Source: Dillenia suffruticosa (taxonomy: Eukaryota; Streptophyta; Magnoliopsida; Dilleniales; Dilleniaceae). From it: a stretch of 64,000 nucleotides of DNA. The DNA lies in assembly GCA_033439265.1 (NCBI GenBank), contig JAVTVX010000034.1:18986501-19050500 (forward strand). Direction: 5' to 3'. Every line of letters starts with the position of its first letter. Position 1 is the first letter of the stretch. The translations under genes were made by a program, and so were the position numbers. The notes beneath the pieces were generated by a model that saw only the letters and a list, made by a program, of their open reading frames with translations, searched no databases and was not told the DNA's origin. Below are positions 36,101 through 47,600 of this stretch, one piece after another.

Positions 36101-39100
36101 ATCTTATGACTCTAAGGTTCTAATTTCTCTAGCCTTCTCCCCCACTCATTCAGTTTCAGTTTCTTGGAGACACATAATATAAATCCTTTGTCTAGTGATT
36201 ACTTCTCCAATCTCTACTAACTTATTGGTTAATGTTCTTATGTTTCAAGTGGTTAGACAAATCCTATCTTTGTGAACTAACTTCTTTATCTACATCCGCC
36301 CACATAAATGTGGGAATCCTTGCCTATTTAACACCACATTTAGGCGGCGATGTGGAGCGTTGCTTCTGGCTGACGCCTTGGAGGCCCCTGCTAACTTGTC
36401 ACTACACTCGAGATCCGGTGTAGTGCGTTGTTGAGAAGGGAATGTTGCAATGAATTTCCTATATTTGTCTCTCATTTTGGTTTTGAGTAGAATTTTATGC
36501 TAATTGTCAATTTACTGCAACGCTTCTTCTTTACCCGAACTTGGGATCAACCATGGTGGTCAATGTGTTATGCAATTAATTATATGTTGTTATTTGTTCT
36601 TTGTGTGAAAATTCCTCACTCCATTCTCTTTCCTAATGCATCTTCTTCTTCCTTCCCCCCCGGGGTTATCCTCGAGTATTTTTGGGTGTGTTTTGTGCAT
36701 TAGTAGTGTATAGGAGAGGACAAGTTAAAGCAACGAGTGGTTTAATGTGGTTTTCTTGGGTACTCCAAAGTTTGACTCTCTTTTTCTTCGAGTCTCATGA
36801 GTCTACCGAGTCAAATCATTCTTTTCCTCTTCCATACTGCTCTAATTCTCAGGTATCTAGCTCGTCTGATTCATATCCCTATTGATTTTGTCGAGTCAAT
36901 ATTGGGATTCGGTGTGTGTATGTTTGGAAAATGTGAAGTGGTAGAGGAATGTTCCATTTTCCTAAAATCCTCACTTCGACGATGATTTAAACCTTCCTAT
37001 TGCTCTTTGGAAGTATAGGCAATTTTATAAGTGGCCCAGTCTCTAGTGTTTTGACTTATAATCACTTCTCTCTTTCATATTACTCTTTGTTTTTATCCAT
37101 TGCCCCTATTTCCAAGTTAGCTAGAGGTTCTACCTCATTCTGGCTAGTGAAATGGAATGGAAGAGGGGATGCGAGCATTACTAATGAATGGTGCTCATGA
37201 ACTTGTGCATCTTTGTAGTGGAAATTTTGTTGTTGGTTGTCAATGAGTGTATAGTGGAATTGTTGATGGGGATATGAACATTATAAATGAATGGTGCTCA
37301 TGAACTTGTGCATGTTGAAAGTGACGATGAAGCATTCAAGAAGGCATGCGAATGGATGCCTCTCGAGTATATTGCCCTAATTCGCCAAAACCTTAGATAG
37401 TAAATACATATCAAAAGTCCAAGAAAAGAAGAAGAAAAAAGGGGCCAAAATGAGCTAAAAACAAGCCCTCAAAGCTGGCCCATAATCTGTCCAGAATTAT
37501 TCTCAGAATCAGCCTAATTCAAGCCATGTTCAAGCCCACTTTGAGGCAGCATTTGGTTCAGCAAAGGGAGAGCAATTATGCCAAAATTATGAGCCATATT
37601 TTAGTTAAAAAGGAGTAAGAATTTACAGCCCAAAAGTGTGGAGAAAAGCCCAAGAAAGCAGCCCAATCAGCTAGGGACAGAATGGATAGAATTTATAATG
37701 GCTAGTTTTTGGGTTTGTGTTTACCGGCTAGTTTTTGTGTCTACAGGCTAGTAAGACCTTTTAACCTATAAATAAGACTCCTATCTTCACTTGTAAGATA
37801 TCTTGGAGATTGTCTCCTACTAGTCTTAGAATAGAGCATTAAATCTCTAAAATTGTCTTCATGTATTTTTGAGCATTGTCTCAATTCTTGTCATTTGTAT
37901 TTGATATATCATCAAAGAACTATATTGAGTTCATTCTCACAAATCCAAACCCTTTTCTTCTTTGTTGTTCTTCAACCTTTAAAACAAAATACAAAATCTT
38001 CGATCCATTGCTCAAACACAAAAACCCTAGCTTAACCACCAAAGCTTCCGCACTCCAAATTTCAACATGGTATCAGAGCGGATAACATTTCCTTCCCTCA
38101 CTTCCGAAAATTACCCTTAAAGGGCTACAACAATCCAAAGGCTTTTAAACATTTCAGATTCTTTGGAACATATCCAAGAAGAGCCTTTTGAGTCCACACA
38201 CCCAAATTTCGAGCAATGGAAAATGCAAGATGATGGCATCACCCTCAAGCTACTCACATCAATGGATGGAGCACATCAAAGCATGGTGAGGGGCTGTCCA
38301 AATGCCAAGGCCGTGTGGGATACTTTGGAAGGTCTCTACGGCAACAAACACAACTTAGGGAGAGTCTTTGAACTTCAACAACAAATCTCCAAATTTCAAA
38401 GAGGTGACAAAACTCTATCCCAAGTTTTTGGCAACCTTGAACGACTATGGACATAATTGAAGACATTGAGGCCACTAACAATGGACCTCACTATTTTACA
38501 ACAAAGGAGAAATGAAGACAAGACATTTGCCTTGCTCATTTTCCTTAGAGAGCCATTTAAAGAGGTGCGTCAAGAAATTCTAAGAAGGGAAGCTCTACCA
38601 TCCTATGAGGAGGTTAGAGGAATGATCCAAAGAGCTGAAACCTCTATGAGACTTGAGGAGAAAAACCGGACTCCAATGGAAGCTTTCGGATTCAAAGCTA
38701 CAATGGAGGAGCAACGCGTTGAGATCGTGTGCTCACATTGCAAAAGGATAGGCCATACCAAAGAAAGGTGTTGGGATCTTCATCCAAACCTCAAGTCAAA
38801 CGGAGTAAGGCCGGATCAAAAGAGGAGTGAACTGCCCTACAAAGGTATAAACTCTAAACCAAACTTAAATGCATTTAAATATGTGCATTGCCATATTAGA
38901 GAAACCCCTTGCATGTCTAGAGAAGGATACAAGTATATCATAACATTTATTGATAATCTCTCTAAGTACACTTGGGTATATATGCTTAAAAACATAGCAC
39001 AAGCACATAATGCATTTAGAAAGTACTATCATCTAGTCATTAAGATCTATAATACATCGATTCAAACACTAAAGACGGATGATAGACAAATTGTATACCC

Positions 39101-42100
39101 TAACTTTCAAAGTTTTTTAAATCGAAAGGGCATAATCCTATATATCATGAGCCTTGAAAATTTCATTGTAAATGAGGAAAAAATACATTTGCTTCCATAC
39201 TCATTACTTGAAAATGCAAATATGACTCATGAATATTGATGTGATGCAATTAGTACCGCCACACACTTGTACAGCTATACTTCTCAAGAATCACTTAGTG
39301 ACAAGTTTTCATTAGAGACAATTAGAAGTAGTAAACTAAACTTCAAACATCTTAGGACATTTGGGTGTGTTTGCTACATAAATGGAGTACGGTGCATATT
39401 CTTAGGATATGGTCCAAGAAAAAATGAATATATTTGTTATAATTTTAAGACTAATATGGCATACATGTCAAAAGATATGAAATTTAACGAAAAAGAATTT
39501 TATTTTGCAGAATCCGGTGAGCAAGCACCACTGAGTCTGCCTACTAAATCTCCAATTGAGAAGCAAGGGGGGGCACAACAAATAGGTCATGTGCACATAG
39601 CTTGTAACACTCAAATCATTGAGGGGGAGCCAAAAGACAATGCCAAAAAAGGAAGAAAAAGAACAAGAGAAAGAAGGCCAAGGAAGCTCAACCATCCGAC
39701 TCTACCTTCGCAAGTCACGACTCCATGGAATTCCACTTGTCGGACTTGAGGGGGAGTGTTGAAAGTGACGATGAAGCATTCAAGGAGGCATGTGAATGGA
39801 TGCCTCCAGAGTATATTGCCCTAATCCGTCAAAACCTTAGATAGCAAATGCATATCAAAAGTCCAAGAAAAGAAGAAGAAAAAAGGGACCAAAATGAGCT
39901 AAAAACAAGCCCTCAAAGCTGGCCCATAATCTGTCCAGAATTGTTCTCAGAATCAGCCCAATTCAAGCCATGTTCAAGCCCACTTTGAGGCAGCATTTGG
40001 TTCAGCAAAGGGAGAGCAATTATGCCAAAATTATGAGCCATATTTTAGTTAAAAAGGAGTAAGAATTTGCAGCCCAAAAGTGTGGAGAAAAGCCCAAGAA
40101 AGTAGCCCAATCAGCTAGGGATAGAATGGGCAGAATTTATAATGGCTAGTTTTTGGGTTTGTGTCTACCGGCTAGTTTTTGGGTTTGTGTCTAGTGGTTA
40201 GTAGGACCTTTTAACCTATAAATAAGACTCCTATCTTCACTTGTAAGATATCTTGGAGCTTGTCTCCTACTAGTTTTAGAATAGAGTATTAAGTCTCTAA
40301 AATTGTCTTCATGTATTCTTGAACATTGTCTCAATTTTTGTCATTTGTATTTGATATATCATCAAAGAAATATATTGAGTTCATTCTCATAAATCCAAAC
40401 CCTCTTCTTCTTTGTTGTTCTTCAACCTTCAAAGCAAAACACAAAACTTTCAATCTATTGCTCAAACACAAAAACCCTAACTCAACTACCAAAGCTTCCG
40501 CACTCCAAATTTCAATAGTACATCTTTATGCTGAAAATTTTGTTGTTGGTTGTCAATGAGTGTATAATGGAATTGTTGATTTGTAGAAAGCTTGGTGGAT
40601 TGCAAAGGGATATTAATAAAAATATGGCTTTGATTACTCCAGGGCTTTTTCCCTGCTTGCCAAGATCACATATGTCCAAGTCTAGATTTCTTTGCTGCTA
40701 CATTTTGTTGTACACTTCATTACTAAGACATCAAGAATACCTTCCTACATGGGATTGAAGATCTTGAATTTCAACATATGGTGCCTATGGAGTTGAGATG
40801 TGACAATCAAGCAATCTGCAACCCTGTGTTTCAATCAAGGACCAAGCACATCAAAGTTGACTCTCATTTTGTCAGAGAGAAACTCATAGCAAAAGTTGAT
40901 TCACACTGTGCATGGATTTGTTGATGTCATTGGGCAGGCCTTGGGTAAAATTTATTTGTAACAAGCTTGGAGCATACCATGTGTATCCTGGAGGTTGAGG
41001 AGGGAGTGTTGACAGTTGTTATTTAGCAAGTTGTTAATTAGCCTAAGTCGTCATATGTCTATTTATGTGACACAACTTGTCCAAACCCCTAAACAAGTTG
41101 ATTTCCCTCAAACTTTCTCTCTTTCCCTCTCCTCTCTCTTTACCTTCTTTCTACCTTGCTTTCAAGTTGAAAGGCTGGTTCAAGAGGCACTTTCATCCTG
41201 GAATGATTGGGCATTTCTAAAGACAAGAGTGTTGCCTAATTTATCCTGTGATATTTCTGATGGTGCCAAAGGAAAGATATAGGATAGCTTTTTAGAGGAA
41301 GGGGTGATTTTTGAGTCAGTTGATCAATTTTTGGTTAAAACTTTTTACCTTTGTACATGACACAGATGCCATTTTTTTTGAGCTAACTCGATGATCCCTC
41401 TCTTGCACATGATATAGAAGTACATCTAGATTGCTGAAAAAAAAATTAAGAAAGTCATTTAGTATCCCGTCACATAGTTCTTATTTGTTAGCTGCAGTCC
41501 TGCATTCGTTATTTCATTTGACCATATTGAGGTTTTCTCTGTCTTTTGTTTAAGAACAAGTAAGTTGGTTTGGTTTCTTATCTTCCCTCCCACATCTGTG
41601 GCTAGAAGTTGTCAGGTTGTTGTAGTGGGTTCCAATGGCAATTGTATCTGATGTTTGGTGAACTATTATGCACTTTGTCTTTCTTCTCTCGTTAATTTTT
41701 TGCATCACTTGTCTTCGCAGATCAAACTATGATCTTCATTTTCAGGAGGTCTTGTTTGTACATCCTTGTTATTTATTTATTTTTGGTATATTGTGAAGAC
41801 TCTTCAGTATACTAAGTTCTAGTCACGACTTGTAAATTTTCTTTAATTCTCTGCTGCTGCTGATTGTTAGAAGTGGTTAGCTAGACACTATTCATTTAAG
41901 AAAGTTACACATACATGATTTTCCGCGTTTGACTTCAACTGTACAATTACAGTTCATACAGACTGGCATGTTTTCCTACTTAGGTAAAGGTGGATTTGAT
42001 TTAGATTTGTTTAAAGTTTCATGTTACATGGCATTATTACAACAATTTTACTTATGGTATCTTTTTGTTACTTCTGTTGTTAGCACAATTAATGAATCTT

Positions 42101-43732
42101 AATGTTACAGACCTTTGCATTTGTGTGTGGCAACTTGGAACGTGGCTGTTGTCAAAAGATGGTTGGAAATTGCATCCCAAGAAGAAATTGCTGATGCAAT
42201 TGATGTACCAGGTCTGTACGGCACTGCCTTATGCATGGCAGCTGCACTGAAGAAAAATTATGAAACTGGTAAGATTGACATTATAAACTACATTGACTGT
42301 TCTAGTACTTGCATAAAAGTGTAGTCTTGTAGGTTTCATTTAGAGTGCTTTGTCATCCATGCATAAGCAACTTTCAAATGGTTTTCTCCTTAATTATTCT
42401 GTTATTGAGCTAATATTGTTGTCTTTGATTAAAAGTGCAATATGAGGATGATTTTCTTACAAAAAAAGGCAATGGTACTTCCTTGTGTTGTCAAACTTGC
42501 TCAGGCCTTGCCTATGCACTCTAGACACTAAGCAAGTGCTGCAGGCGAGGTGCCCTCAAACTTCTCGTGTCTAAATGCCAGGATGCTAAGATGCTGTCCG
42601 AATTTGCTTGTGAGATTTTATTGTTCATATTTCTTCATTCATCCTTACTATCCTTATTGTATTTCTAATTTTGGTCTATTTATCTTATATTTTCTTTTAC
42701 TTTCTTTGTGTCTCCTCTCTCTTTGTTTCAAGTTTATTTTGGTTTACCCCCCCCCCAAAACCAAAAAACTTGTGAAGTATTATTATTTTTTTCCTTGAGT
42801 TTTGGAATATTGAGGTAGAGATGGGACTGGGCATTCCGGGCCGAAACCGGCCCAGCTGCCCCCCTGTAGGCTGGACTGGAAACCCAACCGGGGCAGCAAT
42901 AACCTGGAATTGGACCGGCCCGCTAAAGTAACCGGCCTGGCCTGGTTCTTTTTTTGAACCGAACCGGCACGGAACCAGCCCGGCCCGGTTCCTATGGCCA
43001 ATTTTTTTTTTTATTTTTTGAAAATTTTCACTTTGAAAAACCGTCGAACCGGATGGGCCTGGCACAGCCCGGTTCGGTGGGCTTGGTTCACCGGGCCAGG
43101 CTGGTTCCAAGCAAATTTTTTTGAACTGGCCCTGGAGGCCTCGGAACCGCGGATGATCCAGCCCAGGAACCGGACCGGCACTGGCCCAAACTGGACTGGT
43201 CCTATCTCTAGATTTAGGTATAAAATTGTATGCTTTCTTCTTTAAATATAAAACTGAAATGACATTGCGCTATTCTCAGAATATAAGTCAATTTGGGTTG
43301 ATAAGAATGCTTACAGTGGAGACATATCATTATACGTTTCGCTAATAGTGAATATATGACATGCTATTCCAAGTTTTGATAATATCTTGTTTTATCCATA
43401 ACTCTCACCCTAATTATAATTTTATTTGCAAAATAAGTCTTTTTCATATAAGTGCACCTCATTGAGGTGAGTGTGTAGCATGACTCCTAGTGCTTCAGGC
43501 TTTACAGGGTCCTACTCCTCCAGTGTTACTAATACTGCCTTCTGAGTGGGACAAAGTTTAGTGCAGAACCTAACAAACCTGCCCTAAGTACAATATTTTT
43601 TAGGATAAGCTGTCCACTTGTTTGATGAGCCAGGCTAGGTAGTGGGTGTAAGAAGCAAACTGGATACAATAAAAAATGTTATCTGATTGCAACTTAATCT
43701 TGTATTCATCCCACAAATATTAATGAAATTAG

Positions 43733-43768
<36 letters not shown>

Positions 43769-44551
43769 GTGCATGTTCTGCCAAAGGTAGCCAGAAAATC
43801 AACAAGGCTATATTATTCATGACTTCATCTTGTATTATCTTATAAACATGTTGGTCTCGCTGGTATATGGCATGTTTAGTATGGTTTATTTATTACTTTC
43901 TAGCATTTTGGGGGATATATATTTTGGAAACTCATGTTATTTGGAATTTATTTGTTTCTATTAGTTTGTTCCGTTGTTGTTTCGGGTTTTTCTTATTTAT
44001 GAATGGGCATTAGGGTGTTGGCTTACATGATTTCACAATTGAATTTATTATTGAGTTTAATCTTCTACTTCCTCTCTGCCTCTCTTTTAGTCGTTTTTCT
44101 CTTGTTTTTCTGGGTTCTCCAATCAAATCATCTTACCTAGAGTCTAGGCCCGTTATTTCTTACCATTGGAATCAATCAAAGTCAGAGAGGGAATTTGTTA
44201 TGACAGAGAAAAATCAAAAACCTCATATTAGATTATCTTGCACTGTTTACTTATTTATTTGAGCATTTTGACAAAGAGTTTGTCCTCCTCATGAATGAAC
44301 TAGCATCAATTTCTTTTTCCTTTTTTCTTTTTTAAAGTAGTTATTCTTAAGCCTTTAAAATTAGAAAAAAAAGGTGTCTGAAGTATGAAAGAGGCAACAT
44401 GAGAACTGCACATTATGGCATTGAAAGAGAAAAAAGAAAACATTTAGAGTTTGGGAACCAAGTAAACCATAAAAAATTAACCGAAAACATAGGGAGTGAG
44501 AGAGAGAGAGAGATTGTGTATACATATATGTAATATGCATATGTATATGTG

Positions 44552-44606
<55 letters not shown>

Positions 44607-47600
44607 TCATTTTTTTTGCCTAGGGTTTCCATTCTGACCAGGAGAAAAAGGTTGCAAAGGAAAGAAGGCAACAAAAGATTTAAATTGTTTTTCACCATTT
44701 TTTAACGCTTGCTTGGGCTTATTACTATGACCTGCCTCAAATGGCATAATCTAACACCTTCTGCCATGTATTTGACTGGGTTTCATACAACTATGGTCTA
44801 CGGAGCAACCCAGATTGGTTCACCAGTTTCCTGTCCGACTGGCAGGTCTGGGTTAATAACCATGTCTATGAGGTGTCTTTGTACATGGGAACAGGAGATT
44901 GACTTACATGTTTATAGTTTCTTATGTTTGTATCCATGCATATCATTTTTTTAATATTTTAAATATTTGTATATTTTATTCATTCAAGGATGATTTGCAT
45001 GAGTTTGGAAAAGGAGAAACAAAAAAAAGAAAGAAAAATAAGGAAGATCAATAGAAACACGCAACATAGGACAAGGGTAAGTTGCCTACAATTAGAAGAA
45101 TGGTGGGTAAAAGCTAAGAAACTGTTGTAGTGGAAGACACATGAGAAAAACCTAGGATTTGTGGTTGACAATTGTAGAGAATAATTTGTTGTAAAGGTTA
45201 GTGAGAACTTTGATTGACAAGTGTGCATAAAACAAAAAAAATAAGATAGCAAGAAGAAGAAAATCTTGGCTTGCATGCATTGAACGCAAATAACTGAACA
45301 ATAAAATTATTTGTCAACTCATTCGCACTATTCACACTTTACATCAATGAGACATATTTGTAAGTGCTAGAGTAACCCAATGGCACTTCTGGACATTCTA
45401 GAAAACGCTTAAATCAATATCAAATAATTATGGGAATCAAAATTCACTAAAATAGGAAGTTCCTAGGAATTTGAAACTCTAAAAAAGAAACTAATTTAAC
45501 TTTGACTAAAATCTAAAATGTTTAGAAAGTTCTAACTAAAACAAACATGTTAAAAAATAGAAAGAAATAGAAATTTCTAAAATACTAAAATTTTCAACAA
45601 CCTTTTTTTTTAGAATATTAAACTTAGTATAAAAATTTAAAATACTATTAGGGACACTTATTCTTGACCATCATTTCTCCCCGTCTTAGAAAAATTTGAC
45701 CCGGTCAAAGTTTGGAGCAGAGCCAAGGATGCCAAGATTAGAGGAATTGATAGATTGTATATGGGAGGAGCCTGCTACCATTTTCAACTGTGATATTAAA
45801 AGATCACTTCTTGCAACAGACTTCAAACTCTATTGGATCAGCACAAAGGAGCAAGTATTTTTGTAGGCATCATAATTTGCTCTTTGATCATATAACCGTG
45901 GACATCCTAATAAGACATGACAAACTTTGAGAGGGAGGACATCACATTGTTTTGTGCTAACCAAATCCCTGTTATGATAGGTGAGCAAGTACCTCTCATA
46001 AATTTTCAGATTTGTATCATTAATCCAAGCGGCGTTGTATGGATTTGGATGTGCCTCTAACGTCAAGCCCATTTCTTGATTGCATCTTTGGAAATCACAT
46101 TGGATTAATTACCATTGTGCATAATTGGATATTGTGCCTGACAGTATGAAAAAGGCTTGCATACCTCCAACCTTCTTTCTCATCAATTTTATGCATTTAA
46201 AGTAAGGGTCTATCACTAGGTTGGGATGTTCGTCATTACTGTTAGTTTCTTTGTCTAAACCTCCTTGCTCAGCTTCGCAAATCATTTCTTCCATATGCGT
46301 TCCACTTTCCTTCCTAGCCACCACATTGTTAAATGTGGATAACCTAATTATGACATTGACTATATAAGTGACCCACTTTCCTTCCTAGCCGCCACATTGG
46401 TAAATGTGTTTAACCTAAGTACGACATTGACTATATAAGTGACAAAAAATTTGCAAGAATATATTGACGAACTTCTTTCCCCTTCAAATTAGTATGCATG
46501 CTGCTTTGTGCATTAGAGGAGACAAAGATATTAGCAGGTTTAGGAACAGAAAATCCAGAACGTTCAATTATTTAGCTTAACTAAATCTGGCTGATATTTA
46601 TTATTCTTTTCCATATTAATTTGAAGGGGTTTCATGAATAAGTTTCATTGCAAATCCTCCTCAATTTGGTACGCTATTTGAATTGTATCTGCCTTTGTTT
46701 GTTGTTGACAAGTGGCTAAGGCTGAACCTATTTGTGGCCTCAAACCATTATCATACATACAAACCATAATATCGTCATTTCATGCACAATTGGTACGATT
46801 AACCACAAATGACTATTGTATTTTTCAACAGACATATCATCTTGCAAATTCCATAATTCAAAATAAAATTTTTTGCTTGTAATTTGATGGAACAAAGTGT
46901 CTCATCATTACTTGCTTCATCTCTTCCTACATTCCAACACCACCAAAGCTACTTCTTTTGTGATACTCTTGTTGCTTAGTACACCAAATTCTTGCAGCCC
47001 CCTAAAGCTTAGCCTCAACGAAATATATTTTTCGAATTTCATTCATACCATATAAAAAAAAATTGCTCCAAATTATATATCTGATCTTCAAAAATCCCTG
47101 GATTATGATTGCCATAAAAGGAACTCATAACTTTGTACCTTTCTTAAAAGATTCAGACCTCGTCTCTCCGATTTAATGATTGAGTGAGTACGCTTGGGTT
47201 GTAAAATAAAGTTGTTGCAGTATAATAAAGTTTTGAAATTTCATCCTCCAAATTTCCCTTTCGATACGTTGGGGGATTAGTAAGCTGAAATTGTTGGACA
47301 TATGGAATGTGGCTACTTGTGGATGCAATTGTCTGAGAAACAGGTGGAATATGCTGCTGAAAATTAGCGCTCTGTTTGTATAAGGGAGGTTGAGGCTCTA
47401 ACTTCTTGCATATGGGCTGTTCTGACAATTTTGTGACCTTACTTATCATTTGAGATTCCCTTTAAGCATTGTTTAATCTCCTCCAAAGTACTCTATACCA
47501 TGGTTGCCAAGGTTGGCCACCCCTCCCCCAACATGGAATTGTGATCTGGGCCAACCCAATTTAGGATGCTTTCTCATCCTGGATGTGTCATAAGTGTTCC

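Larger units (their letters stand above)
37313..40517 (+). mobile_element. Ty1/copia element 4, non-autonomous, relatively young
   Basis: LTRs 37313-38067 and 39757-40517 are closely similar. The flanks are GTGCA (37308-37312) and GTACA (40518-40522), a target duplication with one mismatch. The site TGGTATCAGAGCGG at 38068-38082 is a perfect initiator-Met-tRNA primer-binding site and TTGAGGGGGAG (39746-39756) is the polypurine tract. The internal part is only 1.7 kb: gag, a piece of integrase core and a piece of its C-terminus, with no protease, RT or RNase H. It could only have moved with enzymes supplied by a relative. It is nested in copia 3. Confidence 0.92.
32347..41164 (+). mobile_element. 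Ty1/copia element 3, host of two nested insertions
   Basis: Short LTRs (32347-32501 and 41007-41164) share ATTTAGCA(A/G)GTTGT, AGCCTAA and ACACAACTTGTCCAAACC. The 3' LTR follows a purine tract (GGTTGAGGAGGGAG, ending 41006). Integrase text begins about 33170 and stops at 33559, where a LINE sits; it resumes at 36560. The stretch up to 37312 carries the integrase end and the inter-domain region. Copia 4 then interrupts at 37313-40517, followed by an RT start (GFDYSRAFSLLAKITYVQV, about 40623) and an RNase H piece. Most of RT is deleted. Target duplications are unclear. All of it lies in KEG intron 6. Confidence 0.8.

Noticed and set aside
41165..41282. Open frame directly after the copia 3 LTR
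   Set aside because: Short, no motif, and inside KEG intron 6 without splice context; it is probably the original intron sequence.
31696..42110. KEG as a pseudogene broken by transposons
   Set aside because: All sixteen exons join in phase without a stop and the total length matches the family; the insertions are confined to introns.
42697..43110. 137-codon minus-strand frame rich in Pro and Gly
   Set aside because: It overlaps the GC-rich MITE and reflects its composition.
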